From NCBI GenBank assembly GCA_964460665.1, contig CAYWSL010000002.1:26103-90102 (forward strand): a stretch of DNA of 64,000 bases, given 5' to 3'. Within the stretch, counting starts at the first letter, position 1. The number at the start of each line of letters is the position of its first letter. Made by a program: the position numbers and the translations under genes. The notes beneath the pieces are model-generated. The model was not told the origin of the DNA. It saw only the letters and a list, made by a program, of their open reading frames with translations, and did no database searches. The DNA comes from K23-9 sp964460665. GTDB lineage: Bacteria; Planctomycetota; Planctomycetia; Pirellulales; Pirellulaceae. This document shows positions 1 to 10,400 of this stretch, piece after piece.

Positions 1-1
1 G

Positions 2-688
2 CTGACTGACTTGGCCGTATTGAAAATCGAAGCCGACGGCTTGATGCCGATCCAGTGGGGCGACAGCGACCGTTGCCGAGTCGGATCACCGGTGTGGGCA
101 GTGGGAAGCCCGTTTGGGTTTGACCGCTCGATCACGTTCGGAATCCTAAGTGGCAAACACCGCATGGTCCGCGCCAGCACGCGCTATCAAGACTTCATGC
201 AAAGCGATGTCGCCGTGAATCCTGGGAACAGCGGGGGCCCTTTGGTCGACGCCCGTGGCAAATTGATCGGTATCAATACAGCGATCGTTGGCGACACCTA
301 TCAAGGTGTTAGTTTTTCGATTCCCAGCAGTGTCGCCAAAACCGTCTACGAACAGCTTCGCGCCAGCGGCCAAGTCGAACGCGGCTGGCTGGGCGTTTCA
401 CTTTCTGAAGTCCCCGACGATCAGTTCACTGGTGAAAATCATCGTATTCGTGGCGCTTTGGTCAACGGCTTAGCCAATCCCAATTCTCCGGCCGCGCGGG
501 CTGGCATGAAGGCCGGCGATGTGATCAAAGTCGTCGACGGGGAAACAATCCGCGACATGGGGCACCTGATGCGAGTGATCGGCAACGCGATCGCCGGGAC
601 AACGGTTCAGGTCAAAGTGCTTCGTGATGGCGAAGAAGTAGACCTTTCTGTCAGATTAGACAGTCGCCCCAGCGCGCAAAACATGTAG
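2..688 (+). CDS. HtrA/DegP-like serine protease, 3' part
   Basis: The open frame runs in from the window edge, so the start, any signal peptide and the catalytic His lie outside. The first readable residues, LTDLAVLKI, match the strand carrying the catalytic Asp of trypsin-fold HtrA proteases, and NPGNSGGP carries the catalytic Ser. From about base 440 the sequence fits one C-terminal PDZ domain (SPAARAGMKAGDVIKVVDG). Family knowledge: HtrA proteins are periplasmic or secreted quality-control proteases that degrade misfolded proteins. The protein stops soon after one PDZ domain, so it is DegS-like or single-PDZ rather than a two-PDZ DegP, unless extra domains precede the protease. Confident in family, not in exact role. 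Confidence 0.93.
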   Translation: MTDLAVLKIEADGLMPIQWGDSDRCRVGSPVWAVGSPFGFDRSITFGILSGKHRMVRASTRYQDFMQSDVAVNPGNSGGPLVDARGKLIGINTAIVGDTYQGVSFSIPSSVAKTVYEQLRASGQVERGWLGVSLSEVPDDQFTGENHRIRGALVNGLANPNSPAARAGMKAGDVIKVVDGETIRDMGHLMRVIGNAIAGTTVQVKVLRDGEEVDLSVRLDSRPSAQNM

Positions 689-765
689 CCGTATGCTGCT
701 GAAAGCGACCTTGCTGTAAAAAGCCGGACTTCTGGCAGTCGCTCATCGAAACCCCTTCGCTGCGA

Positions 766-799
766 CCTTATAATTAGGTCCGCCTTATAATTAGGTCCG
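766..799. repeat. 17-bp tandem direct repeat, two copies
   Basis: Two perfect head-to-tail copies of CCTTATAATTAGGTCCG (766-782 and 783-799). Each contains TATAAT, so the duplication doubles a possible -10 element in front of the SUMF1-domain gene at 867. No convincing -35 box was seen. Function is unknown. Confidence 0.85.
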
Positions 800-810
800 C
801 CCATACAAAT

Positions 811-830
811 GGTGCCCGCACGCGGGCACC
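811..830. other. Perfect 8-bp stem hairpin
   Basis: GGTGCCCG (811-818) and CGGGCACC (823-830) form a perfect GC-rich stem with a 4-base loop CACG. It lies between the protease gene and the SUMF1-domain gene. No T-run follows on either strand, so it is not a standard intrinsic terminator. It could attenuate read-through or be a remnant of an intergenic repeat. Confidence 0.6.
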
Positions 831-866
831 CTCCATACCCAACAACAATGCAGACTTCAAACCTCG

Positions 867-2057
867 ATGCGTCACATCACTCTTTCACTTTTTGCTTTCG
901 CTTGCCTCCTGCTTTCTAGCCCCCAAGACATCTTCGCCGATTCGCCTGACGCTGCTAGCGTTGGCATTGCCAAGACAAAACCCGCCGACGGACCATCGGT
1001 CGAAGTCGACGGCGGATTCATGGTGCCTTATTCGTTCAAAATACCTGGAACGGACGTGACGATTGATATGGTTCCCATTCCTGGCGGGACCTACATGATG
1101 GGCAGCCCGGATGACGAAGACGGACGCAAGGACGATGAGGGTCCGCAGATCGAAGTCAATGTGGATCCAATGTGGGTCGCCAAGACCGAAATCAATTGGG
1201 CTCAGTACAAAGAGTACATGAATCTGTATGCGATTTTCAAAGAGTTCGAGTCCAACGGCGAACGTACTGTCAGCGACGACAACAAAGCCGACGCGATTAC
1301 AGCGCCAACCGAACTATACGATGCATCGTTCACATTTGAGTACGGCGAAGAACCTCAGCAGCCTGCCGTCACGATGACGCAGTACTCAGCACAGCAGTAC
1401 ACCAAGTGGCTCAGCCGCGTTACCGATCAACAGTACCGTTTGCCAACCGAAGCCGAATGGGAATACGTCGCACGAGCTGGCACGAAAACGACGTACTACT
1501 GGGGCGACGGCGAAGACGGCATCGACGACAACGCTTGGTACTTTGACAACTGCGACGAAGGCGTCAAAGCAGTCGGCGAGAAAAAACCAAACCCGTTCGG
1601 ACTTTACGACATGCTGGGCAGTGTTGCCGAGTGGACGGTCAACAAGTACACCGAAGATGGCTACGCAGCGTTCGCCGGAAAAAAGCACCAAGCCGTTGAC
1701 ATGGTCAATTGGAATACCGACGCATCACCTTGTGTCGTCCGCGGCGGCAGCTGGGAAATGGATCCGCCAGAGCTTCGCTGTGCAGCACGCTTGGGTTCGG
1801 ACGACGAAGAATGGAAAAGCGAAGATCCAAATTTTCCAAAGAGCCCGTGGTGGTTCACCAGCGACCCGGCTCGCGGAGTTGGATTCCGATTGTTCCGTTC
1901 GTTCAAGCCGCTTCCGAAAGAAAAGATCACCTTGTTTTGGGAGACCAGCAGCGAAGACGTGAAAGCCGATGTTGAATCACGTTTGGTTGGCGGCCGTGGC
2001 GGACTTGGGTTGGTCGACAAGACGCTGCCCGAAGCAATCAAGAAGATGAACGAGTAG
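867..2057 (+). CDS. Secreted SUMF1/FGE-sulfatase-domain protein, copy A
   Basis: The 396-aa protein has a signal peptide (about residues 1-24, ending near DIFA). A SUMF1 domain of the formylglycine-generating-enzyme fold follows, from about residue 65 (MVPIPGGTYMMGSPDDEDG) to about 340 (GVGFRLFRSF), with the diagnostic LPTEAEWEYVARAG and FGLYDMLGSVAEW blocks. The segment after VVRGGSW lacks the two closely spaced cysteines that do the chemistry in true aerobic FGE. It is therefore unlikely to activate sulfatases and probably uses the fold for binding or another reaction. The gene at 2123 is a tandem paralogue of almost equal length, 65 bases downstream and probably co-transcribed. Confidence 0.9.
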   Translation: MRHITLSLFAFACLLLSSPQDIFADSPDAASVGIAKTKPADGPSVEVDGGFMVPYSFKIPGTDVTIDMVPIPGGTYMMGSPDDEDGRKDDEGPQIEVNVDPMWVAKTEINWAQYKEYMNLYAIFKEFESNGERTVSDDNKADAITAPTELYDASFTFEYGEEPQQPAVTMTQYSAQQYTKWLSRVTDQQYRLPTEAEWEYVARAGTKTTYYWGDGEDGIDDNAWYFDNCDEGVKAVGEKKPNPFGLYDMLGSVAEWTVNKYTEDGYAAFAGKKHQAVDMVNWNTDASPCVVRGGSWEMDPPELRCAARLGSDDEEWKSEDPNFPKSPWWFTSDPARGVGFRLFRSFKPLPKEKITLFWETSSEDVKADVESRLVGGRGGLGLVDKTLPEAIKKMNE

Positions 2058-2122
2058 ACATCTCAACTGTAGCGACTTCCCACCCCCAAGCTTCTCCCAG
2101 TCTCTCCCACCGAAGACACGAT

Positions 2123-3322
2123 ATGCGCAGCCTTCTTCACATTATCGCTTTCGGTACCATCTGTTTTGGCAGTGTGCTTCTTGGCATCGACGCCTCGGCG
2201 CTGGCCGAAGCGCCATCCAAGACGCAGCCTGGCATTTCATCAACCAAGCCTGCGGATGGGCCTGCGGTCAAAGTCGCCGATGGATTCATGGTGCCTTACA
2301 CCGTGACCATTCCGGGCAGCGAAGTCAGCTTTGAAATGATTCCGGTTCCTGGCGGTGAGTTCTTGCTGGGTAGTCCCGAAGACGAAGAGGGACGCGACAC
2401 CGATGAGGGACCACAAGTGAAGGTCACAGTGGACCCGATGTGGGTCGCGAAAACCGAAGTCACCTGGGCTCAGTTCAAAGAATACATGGCGTTATACGAC
2501 GCGTTCACATCTTTCAAAATGAACAAGACACGCGAAGTTGGTGACAACAAGGCAGACGCTGTCACCGCACCCACACCGCTGTACGACGAAACATTCACAT
2601 TCGAATACGGGGAAGAGGACCAACAGGCGGCCGTCTCAATGGCCCAGTATGGCGCTCAACAATTCACAAAATGGCTCAGCCGGCTAACCGATCAACAATT
2701 TCGCTTGCCCACCGAAGCCGAGTGGGAATATGCCGCTCGCGGCGGGACGACGACGGCCTACTACTTTGGCGATGACCCTGACGAGCTTGAAGACCACGCC
2801 TGGTTCTTTGACAACGCCGAAGATGGCCAAGCCCATGTCGGCACGAAACCAGCTAACCCATTTGGGCTGCACGACATGCTGGGCAACGCCGCCGAATGGA
2901 CCGTCACTCAACACACGCCAAACGGCTATAAGGACTACGTTGGCAAGAAAAACAACGCAACCGCGATGGTCCTCTGGCCGACGGATGACGACTCCAAATG
3001 TGTCATCCGTGGCGGTACTTGGCAAGAAAACCCTGATCAACTTCGTGTCGCCAGACGCATGGTATCCGATTACACACTTTGGAAAGACACGGATCCGCAA
3101 GACCCCAAAAGCCCTTGGTGGATGACCGATGACCCGGTCCGTGGTGTCGGATTTCGTGTGTTCCGGTCGTATCAACCGCTGTCCAGCGAAATCATCACCA
3201 AGTTCTGGGAAGCCAACGCGGAAGAAACCCAGTTCCAAGTCAAATTCAAACTTGACGACGGACGCGGTGTCCAAGGCATCGTCGACAAGACCTTGCCGGC
3301 TGCGATGAAGTCGCTGGAGTAG
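2123..3322 (+). CDS. Secreted SUMF1/FGE-sulfatase-domain protein, copy B
   Basis: The 399-aa protein is a paralogue of its upstream neighbour, aligning along the whole length including the lead-in STKPADGPAVKVADGFMVPY and the C-terminal GIVDKTLPAAMK. The signal peptide covers about residues 1-28. The SUMF1 domain shows LPTEAEWEYAARGG, FGLHDMLGNAAEW and CVIRGGTW, followed by GVGFRVFRSY. As in copy A, the catalytic cysteine pair of FGE is absent. The pair looks like a local duplication that has diverged. The substrate is unknown, and a periplasmic or surface location is inferred from the signal peptide. Confidence 0.9.
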   Translation: MRSLLHIIAFGTICFGSVLLGIDASALAEAPSKTQPGISSTKPADGPAVKVADGFMVPYTVTIPGSEVSFEMIPVPGGEFLLGSPEDEEGRDTDEGPQVKVTVDPMWVAKTEVTWAQFKEYMALYDAFTSFKMNKTREVGDNKADAVTAPTPLYDETFTFEYGEEDQQAAVSMAQYGAQQFTKWLSRLTDQQFRLPTEAEWEYAARGGTTTAYYFGDDPDELEDHAWFFDNAEDGQAHVGTKPANPFGLHDMLGNAAEWTVTQHTPNGYKDYVGKKNNATAMVLWPTDDDSKCVIRGGTWQENPDQLRVARRMVSDYTLWKDTDPQDPKSPWWMTDDPVRGVGFRVFRSYQPLSSEIITKFWEANAEETQFQVKFKLDDGRGVQGIVDKTLPAAMKSLE

Positions 3323-3415
3323 GCGAATCTTGCCAAATTAGCGTCTGGTAACTCTACGCAGTCCGATCTACATTTCACCTTCTGACAATTTCCCCTTTTA
3401 ACCGATTCGGTTCCC

Positions 3416-4432
3416 GTGTTTGAAACTCTTGCTTTGGTTGGCGCTACTGGCGCTGTAGGCCGTATTGTTCTGGAAGAACTTCAGCAGCGCAAATTTCCCT
3501 ACAAACGACTGAAACTGCTGGCATCGCAGCGTTCAGTCGGCAAGAAAGTTCGCGTCAACGGCGAAGACATTACGATCGAACTACTGGAACCGGGCGCCTT
3601 CAAGGGAATCGATTTGGTCATCGCCAGCACTCCGGATGAAATTTCACGGGACTTCGCCCCCTACGCCGTCGAAGAAGGCGCGGTCGTTGTCGACGAAAGC
3701 GGCTACTGGCGAATGGACCCCAAGGTGCCATTGATCATTCCCGAAGTGAACCCCGATGCGGTAAACGACCACAGCGGTATCGTCGCTAGCCCAAATTGCA
3801 GCACGACTCAAATGGTCGTCGCACTGGCACCACTACACAATACGGCTCGTGTCAAACGAGTCGTGGTCAGCACTTATCAGGCAACAAGCGGTGCTGGACT
3901 TGCCGGCAACGAAGAATTGAACGACAGCACTCGTAGCGCATTGACTGGCAAAGTTCATCCTCCGGAAACGTTTCAGCATCCAATCGGTTTCAACCTGATT
4001 CCACAAATCGGTTCAGAGAAACACGAAGGCTACACCAGCGAAGAGATGAAGATGGTGTACGAGACCCGTAAGATCATGGGCGACGACAAAATCCAAGTTT
4101 GCCCGACTGCGGTTCGCGTTCCGGTTGCGATCGGACACAGCGAATCGATTTTGGTCGAAACCGAAAAGCCGCTGACCGTGGTCGAAGCTCGAAGCCTGTT
4201 TGAAGCAGCAGACGGTGTTACGGTGGTCGACGACTTGGACGGCCACCAGTATCCGATGCCGCGTGACTGCGAAGGCAAAGACGATGTGTTTGTCGGTCGA
4301 ATCCGACGCGACATCAGCGGCGGAAACGGCATCACGTTCTGGTGCGTTAGCGACAACTTGCGAAAAGGAGCGGCAACGAACGCCGTTCAGATCGCCGAAT
4401 TGCTGGTGAAGCGATCCGCGGAAACCGGCTAA
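3416..4432 (+). CDS. asd: Aspartate-semialdehyde dehydrogenase
   Basis: Asd reduces L-aspartyl-4-phosphate to aspartate-4-semialdehyde with NADPH, the branch step towards lysine/diaminopimelate, threonine and methionine. The 338-aa protein starts at GTG and opens with the Rossmann motif VGATGAVG. The active-site Cys is at about residue 128 in SPNCSTTQ. The substrate-binding region YQATSGAGLAGNEEL and a C-terminal GNGITFWCVSDNLRKGAATNAVQ complete the family pattern. Length is normal. The downstream truA begins 13 bases after the stop, so the two are probably one transcript. Confidence 0.97.
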   Translation: MFETLALVGATGAVGRIVLEELQQRKFPYKRLKLLASQRSVGKKVRVNGEDITIELLEPGAFKGIDLVIASTPDEISRDFAPYAVEEGAVVVDESGYWRMDPKVPLIIPEVNPDAVNDHSGIVASPNCSTTQMVVALAPLHNTARVKRVVVSTYQATSGAGLAGNEELNDSTRSALTGKVHPPETFQHPIGFNLIPQIGSEKHEGYTSEEMKMVYETRKIMGDDKIQVCPTAVRVPVAIGHSESILVETEKPLTVVEARSLFEAADGVTVVDDLDGHQYPMPRDCEGKDDVFVGRIRRDISGGNGITFWCVSDNLRKGAATNAVQIAELLVKRSAETG

Positions 4433-4445
4433 GTGAACCAAGCCG

Positions 4446-5228
4446 ATGACGCGTTCTTTTAAGTTGACGGTCGCCTACGACGGAACGGACTTCGCCGGCT
4501 GGCAAGTTCAACCGGACCAGCCGACGATCCAAAGCGAACTTCAAAAAGCACTCCGCCGAATCGCAAAGCAAGACGTTCAAGCAATTGGTAGCGGCCGCAC
4601 CGACTCCGGTGTTCACGCTCTCGCTCAAGTCGCCAGCTGCCAAATCGCAAATTGGAATGCTACCGCGGCAGATCTGAAGACCGCTTTGAATACGCAGCTT
4701 CCCGATTCGATTGTGGTGACGGATTCGATCGATGCACCGGATGACTTTCATGCCATTCGCGATGCCATCGGCAAACGCTATCGGTATCAAATGCAATTGG
4801 GCGGTACCCGCGACGTCTTTGGCCATCGGTATCACTGGCATTTCAAATTCCCGATCCAGATCGATCCGATGCGGGAAGCTGCGGCAAAGATGGTGGGCGA
4901 AAAAGACTTCGCCTGCTTCCAAGCGGCTGGCGGCGACCGAAAATCCACTGTTCGCGATATCCGCAGCTGCGACCTGATCGACGAATCCACTGAAAATCAT
5001 CGACGAATTGCGATCGAAGTGGAAGCGAACGGCTTCCTGTACAACATGGTCCGCAACATCGTTGGCACCCTAGTCGAAGTCGGCCGCGGCAAACACTCCG
5101 CAGAGTGGGTCGATGACGTGATCGCCCAAAAAAACCGTGATAACGCCGGCCCGACCGCCCCGCCGCAAGGATTATTCTTGAAAGAAGTCCATTACGAGGC
5201 GTTCGATCGCCAATCCATCAAGCGCTAA
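4446..5228 (+). CDS. truA: tRNA pseudouridine synthase A
   Basis: TruA isomerises uridines 38-40 of the tRNA anticodon arm to pseudouridine. The 260-aa protein carries the N-terminal YDGTDFAGWQ and the catalytic Asp at about residue 53 in GSGRTDSGVHA. The C-terminal NGFLYNMVRNIVGTLVEVGRGK block is typical of the family. Length is normal. It follows asd by 13 bases, which suggests co-transcription without a pathway link. Confidence 0.97.
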   Translation: MTRSFKLTVAYDGTDFAGWQVQPDQPTIQSELQKALRRIAKQDVQAIGSGRTDSGVHALAQVASCQIANWNATAADLKTALNTQLPDSIVVTDSIDAPDDFHAIRDAIGKRYRYQMQLGGTRDVFGHRYHWHFKFPIQIDPMREAAAKMVGEKDFACFQAAGGDRKSTVRDIRSCDLIDESTENHRRIAIEVEANGFLYNMVRNIVGTLVEVGRGKHSAEWVDDVIAQKNRDNAGPTAPPQGLFLKEVHYEAFDRQSIKR

Positions 5229-5365
5229 TCTGAAAATAATCCTATCGATCGGGAAAAAGCTCGTCGAACCGTGCCGATTATAGCGTCAGGTGGTCTCCGC
5301 CTGCACTGTCTTTCGTACACCAATAAGCGGACAAACGACAGACCTCAACTATACTCGTTTTGGTC

Positions 5366-6802
5366 ATGCAACACGAATCACTTATCGACAAAACTACCGC
5401 GTCGCTGACAACGAGCACTCCGTTGTCATGTGACGAGGTCGCGCATGGCAATTCGGCTGATTCAGGTCCATCCCCGAGTTTCATACAACGCGCTTTATCT
5501 CGCTTGCCGATGACCGTTTTCTGGGCCCTGGCTGCTCAAGCAACACTTAGCATCACGCGGCTTCTCACCTCCGTCACTGTCGGTGGCCGATTCGGTCCCG
5601 GGTCGGAAGTGGAACTGGGATACTACTCCAGTGCGTTCAGTGTGCTGATGCTACTGATCGCACTTCACGAAGCGTTCGTGACAACGCCGCTGACTGTTTT
5701 CAATCAGAAGCAAACGGATACACAGCGAAAGTCTTTTTCGGCTGACATGCTAATCAGTTCGTTTCTGTTAATCGGACTGACGGCCGCTATCACCGGCCTA
5801 CTGATTGCAGTTCAAGTTGGCTTCCAAGTCGTCAAGCCAGCACTCGGTGCCGGCTTGATCGCAGCCGCAGCACTCGCGCCACTGCAATTGCTTCGCGAGT
5901 TTTCGCGTCGATGGCTGTTAGCCAATCTTGCGGTAAAGGCATCCGCCTTCTTGGAGTTTCTTTTCGCCGGTGTGTATCTGCTGATCCTTGGCGGTTTGGT
6001 TTACGCAGCCAACGTCAGTGCGGTCGGAGTCTTCATCGCGATCGCTTGCGTCAATGCGATTGGCTTGGCCGTGTGGTGGTATATCTACCGTGGCGAGTTT
6101 CAATTCAATAGTGAATCCAGGTCGCAGCAAGTCACCGAGAACTTCCGATACGGTCGCTGGGTGGCAGGTGAAAACGTATGCAGTACATTCACCAACTACA
6201 TGTGCATCTGGTTTTTGACGTTCCAAATCGACGAAGGTGCGGCGGGTGTTTTCTTCGCGTGCTTCACGATCATGATGCTGGCCAACCCGTTCTTGCTTGG
6301 CATCAGCAGTGTCTTGGCCCCGCGAGCGGCGCAAGAGTATGTCAAAGGTGGCTGGACCGCGATGCGACCGGTGCTGATGAACTATGGCGGCTTTATCTTG
6401 CTGGTGCTGCTGTCTTTCGCTGGCGTGCTGTTCTACTTCGGCGACCAACTAACCCTGGCATTTTTCGGACCCAAGTTCTCTGCTTACTTTGCCGAACACT
6501 TCGAAGGGCGAAATACGATCACATCGACACTGGGTTTCGCGATGCCGTTGCTTGGTCTTAGTTTCGTATTCACGATGGGGTTGTTGGCCGCCGGCCGCCC
6601 ACATGACAGTTTTTACTCGGCCATCGTGGCCTTAATCGCTCTGATTGTCGCCAATTTTTCATTCAACCAGCCGACGTTAGAAACGGCCGCGATCAGCTTC
6701 GTGATCTCGATCGCAGTGGGAACGGCGTGTCGCCTGATCTTTTTGTTGCGTGCTTACGCTTCCAGTAGCGATTCCCCGGCCACGTTAGATTCGTCGTCCT
6801 AG
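5366..6802 (+). CDS. Multi-pass membrane protein, MOP/flippase-like
   Basis: The protein of about 478 aa has a hydrophilic N-terminus of about 45 residues and then at least ten hydrophobic segments. It resembles polysaccharide or lipid-linked oligosaccharide flippases of the MOP exporter superfamily (for example PGAGLIAAAALAPLQLLREFSRRW followed by repeated helices). An ATG at 5366 is preferred; a TTG six bases upstream is also open. No polysaccharide genes adjoin it, so the transported lipid or glycan cannot be named. A transporter of another MOP branch remains possible. Confidence 0.7.
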   Translation: MQHESLIDKTTASLTTSTPLSCDEVAHGNSADSGPSPSFIQRALSRLPMTVFWALAAQATLSITRLLTSVTVGGRFGPGSEVELGYYSSAFSVLMLLIALHEAFVTTPLTVFNQKQTDTQRKSFSADMLISSFLLIGLTAAITGLLIAVQVGFQVVKPALGAGLIAAAALAPLQLLREFSRRWLLANLAVKASAFLEFLFAGVYLLILGGLVYAANVSAVGVFIAIACVNAIGLAVWWYIYRGEFQFNSESRSQQVTENFRYGRWVAGENVCSTFTNYMCIWFLTFQIDEGAAGVFFACFTIMMLANPFLLGISSVLAPRAAQEYVKGGWTAMRPVLMNYGGFILLVLLSFAGVLFYFGDQLTLAFFGPKFSAYFAEHFEGRNTITSTLGFAMPLLGLSFVFTMGLLAAGRPHDSFYSAIVALIALIVANFSFNQPTLETAAISFVISIAVGTACRLIFLLRAYASSSDSPATLDSSS

Positions 6803-6837
6803 CGTTGACATCCGTCGCGATAGGATAAACTGGTAGC

Positions 6838-7371
6838 ATGTCGCTACTGCTTCTTATCGACGGTTACAACGTACTTTCGCCAGTCGCTCCGCCGACACGA
6901 AACACGGATGCCAACTGGCTTCATCGTGAACGCATGCTGTTGATCGATCGTTTGGGCAGCCACTTGGATGAAGAGCTTCGTCTGCGAACCTGCGTGGTGT
7001 TTGACGCCGCCAATCCGCCCCGCAATCGTGCCAGTGAGTTCGTTGTTCAGGGAATCCAAATCCGGTTTGCGATCGACTACCCCGAAGCGGACGACTTGAT
7101 CGAAGAATTGATCAATGCCCATCATTCGCCGAAACAGCTGACGGTGATTTCATCGGACCATCGAATCCAAGCATCAGCCCGGCGCCGCGGAGCGGTCCCA
7201 TTCGATTCCGAACCCTGGCTAGATGCCTTGGTCGACGGAAATCCGCGTCTAGGATTTGACCGCAAGCAAGCAAGAGGAGGGCAGGGGAGTACCAAACCAG
7301 AAAAGCCCACCGGCGACCTATCCGACCAAAGCGTCGGCGATTGGATGAAAAAGTTCGGGTTCGATGAATAG
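6838..7371 (+). CDS. NYN-domain (YacP-like) ribonuclease-fold protein
   Basis: The 177-aa cytoplasmic protein has the NYN/PIN-like fold: LLLIDGYNVLSP at the N-terminus, DYPEADDLIEELI in the middle and VISSDHRIQASARRRGA near residue 105. These positions supply the acidic metal-binding residues of the family. YacP/Rae1 of Bacillus is a ribosome-associated mRNA endonuclease of this family; that function is only inferred here. The C-terminal tail from about residue 145 is low complexity (RGGQGSTKPEKPTG). It contains one of the recurrent GGGCAGGGG oligonucleotides described in the findings. Confidence 0.85.
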   Translation: MSLLLLIDGYNVLSPVAPPTRNTDANWLHRERMLLIDRLGSHLDEELRLRTCVVFDAANPPRNRASEFVVQGIQIRFAIDYPEADDLIEELINAHHSPKQLTVISSDHRIQASARRRGAVPFDSEPWLDALVDGNPRLGFDRKQARGGQGSTKPEKPTGDLSDQSVGDWMKKFGFDE

Positions 7372-7418
7372 CCTAGTCGCCAAGTAGCATATTCGCCGGC
7401 CACTCCGCCGGTCGACCA

Positions 7419-10400
7419 TTAACCAACCGGTCGCCGCGTTTCCTCCGCTCGCCGTCCCAGATTTCCGTAGCGGTGATAATCGTGCGACACGGATTGTTCG
7501 TCCATGTATCGCAAACACTCCACGCGACCTTCGACAACAACCGGCTCACTGATGCTTGTTACGAACATCTCGCCGCACGCTTTCAGTAGCTCCGCGTGAT
7601 CTTTGCGTTGATCAAACAACCGCAAACGATTCACACCGCCATCACGTATTCGCTTCGCCAGTTCGTCAATCGTTTCTTCCACCGGATCCACTAGTCCTGG
7701 TACGTAGTCCGCAGGCGACTCCAGCAACTCTTTTGCTTGCGGTGACAAATCGGTGCTGATCGAAACCGTGACTTGTGCTCCAGCAGCGACGGCGGCCGTG
7801 ACCGCTGTCAGTGCGTCGACGATCTGGTCCGCCGAGTCGACTCGAATCGTCATCGCTTTGACGGGACGATAGCGCCGGAAATTGTCTTGTCCGACCAACT
7901 TGACCGAATCGTGTTCGCGCGAAAACTCCTGCGCCATCGCGGACCGCTGACTGGTCATCACGCTGCGAAGCGACGCCGCGACAGCTTCGGGCATGACATC
8001 CGTAGCAGCGAACACTTCGACCCAACTCTGCAATCGATCCAGTTCATCATGCGGAGCGGTCGATTCGTTGCTATTAGGCCGGCCATCGTTCACTTTCATC
8101 AACGCCAGGACGTAATTGGGACCGCCCGCCTTCACACCAGGACCATAGGCGCTCAGACCGACGCCACCAAACGGTTGCCGAAGAACGATAGCTCCGGTTG
8201 TCGGTCGGTTGATATACAAGTTCCCAGCGCCGATCGATTGCTTCCACAGTTCGATTTCACGAACGTCCAGACTTTCCAGCCCGCTGGTCAAGCCGTATCC
8301 CGTGCTACGAACGATTTCGATCGCTTCCTCCAGCCGCGAGAACTTCATCACGCCCAAAATGGGACCGAACAACTCCGTCTTGTGCGCGAAGCTGCCCGAT
8401 TTGATATTCCATTTCACACCCGGCCGATACAAATTCGGATTACCAACCACATGCTCGGGAACAACCAACCAAGATTCGTCGCCTTCCAGCGTTTTCATTC
8501 CGCGAATCAACTCTTCGCCCGGTGGACTGATCAGCGGGCCCATCTTGGATGACAAGTCCCATGCGGATCCGACACGAATGCTCTCGACCGCGTCGGCCAA
8601 TGTCTCGCGAAATTTCTCGTCGTTGAACACTTCATCTTCCAACAACAGCAAAGACGTCGCACTACACTTTTGCCCTGAATGTCCGAACGCGGAATAGATC
8701 ACGTTCTTGATGGCTTGATCACGATCCGCCATCGCGGTCACGATCGTCGCGTTTTTGCCACCGGTTTCGGCCAACAGATGAAGGTCGGGCCTAACGGCCA
8801 GCATGCGTTTGGCCGTCGACGTTCCTCCGGTCAAAATCACGGTGTCCACTTTTTCGTTGGCAACCAATCCCAATTCAGCGGTCTTGCCAGGGCAGGGGAC
8901 TAGTTGCAATACGTCGCGTGGCACTCCGGCATCCCAAAATGCGTGGCATAGCACTTGTGCAGTCAGAATGGTCTGGCTGGCTGGCTTCAAGATCACGGTG
9001 TTGCCAGCCGAAAGCGAGGCAGCGATACCGCCGCAGGGAATCGCCAGCGGAAAGTTCCACGGCGAAATAACGGCGACAACGCCGCGCGGCTTCACTTCGA
9101 TCGTTGGTTCGCCCATCCACGCTTTGGCCGACAGCGGGTAGAACTCACAAAAGTCGATCGCTTCACTGACTTCCGGGTCGGCCTGCCCAACGGTCTTTCC
9201 GCCGTCGGCCACCATCGCGCCGATCAAGTCGCCACGGCGCTCGCGAAGATTCTGCGCAACTTTGCGCAGCACGTCATGACGATGATCGACCGTGCTGCTA
9301 CCCCAACCACTCCTGTCTTCCGAGGCGATTTCGACGGCCCGCTGAACATCTTGCAATGACGCCGTGTTCGCTTCGCTGACAACGACTTCCGGGCGCGATG
9401 GATCATTCTTCGATACCGTTGTTTTGCCATCGACTTGATCGGATCCGATCATCAACGGGATCTGAACCGGGCCTTCGTCAAACTTGGATTGCCAGCGATC
9501 CAGTATCGCCTGCGCCCAATCTGCATTCGCCGGATGAGACCAATCTGTATCCGGTTCATTGACCAACTGCGACCAATGATCGGCCACCGGCGGCTGAGCA
9601 GCCCGATCATTGCGTGATTCATTATGGCGCGGCGCATCGCTGACTTTGTCGCGATGTGCAAAGGCTTCGCGAAACCCGCTGGCCAAACTTTCAAACTCGG
9701 GGCTATCAGCCTTCAAGCGATACGAATGCCGCAAGAAGTTCTCGGGGCCAGTGTTTTCATCTAGCCGACGAATCAGGTAACCGATCGCATTTAAGAAACC
9801 TTCGCGACGACACGCCGGCGCGTACAACAGCATCCTTGACCCACGCTCGGTGATCGCACGACGCTGATGATTGGCCATGCCTTCAAGCATCTCGATCTGA
9901 ATGCGGTCGCCGAAATCGCCTGTATCGCTTTCCTTCTCTGACGCCCACAACAATGCCAAAGCGACATCGAACAGATTGTGCGATGCCACACCGACTCGTA
10001 AATCACCTTTGGCGGTCGCGTCAATCAACTCGCGCAGCATTCGCTTGTAGTTTGCATCGGTATCCGCCTTGCGCTGGTACGTTGGCTGCGGATGCCCGCT
10101 AATCGAAGCGTGCACGCGTTCCATTTCCATGTTCGCGCCTTTAACCAAACGGATCGTCAGCGGTTCGCCACCGTCAGATACGCGTTGGGCAGACCACTGG
10201 ATCAGTCGCTGCATGACTCGATACGAATCCGGCACGTAAGCTTGCAGCGCAACTCCGGCTCTTGCCTTCTGAAGCCCTTTGCGATCCAGCGTTTCACGCA
10301 GGATGTCGGCGGTCAGATAAAGATCGCGATACTCTTCCATGTCCAGATACACAAACTTAGCATCGCCGGTTTGTGGATCGACTTCCTGCATCGCGGTTCG

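Noticed and set aside
2684..3274. 196-codon minus-strand frame opposite SUMF1 copy B
   Set aside because: Antisense shadow with no recognisable features; the sense protein is clearly supported.
7773..8552. 259-codon open frame opposite putA
   Set aside because: It is antisense to the ALDH and C-terminal part of a well-supported gene, is rich in Arg, His and Gln without any domain, and has no ribosome binding site.
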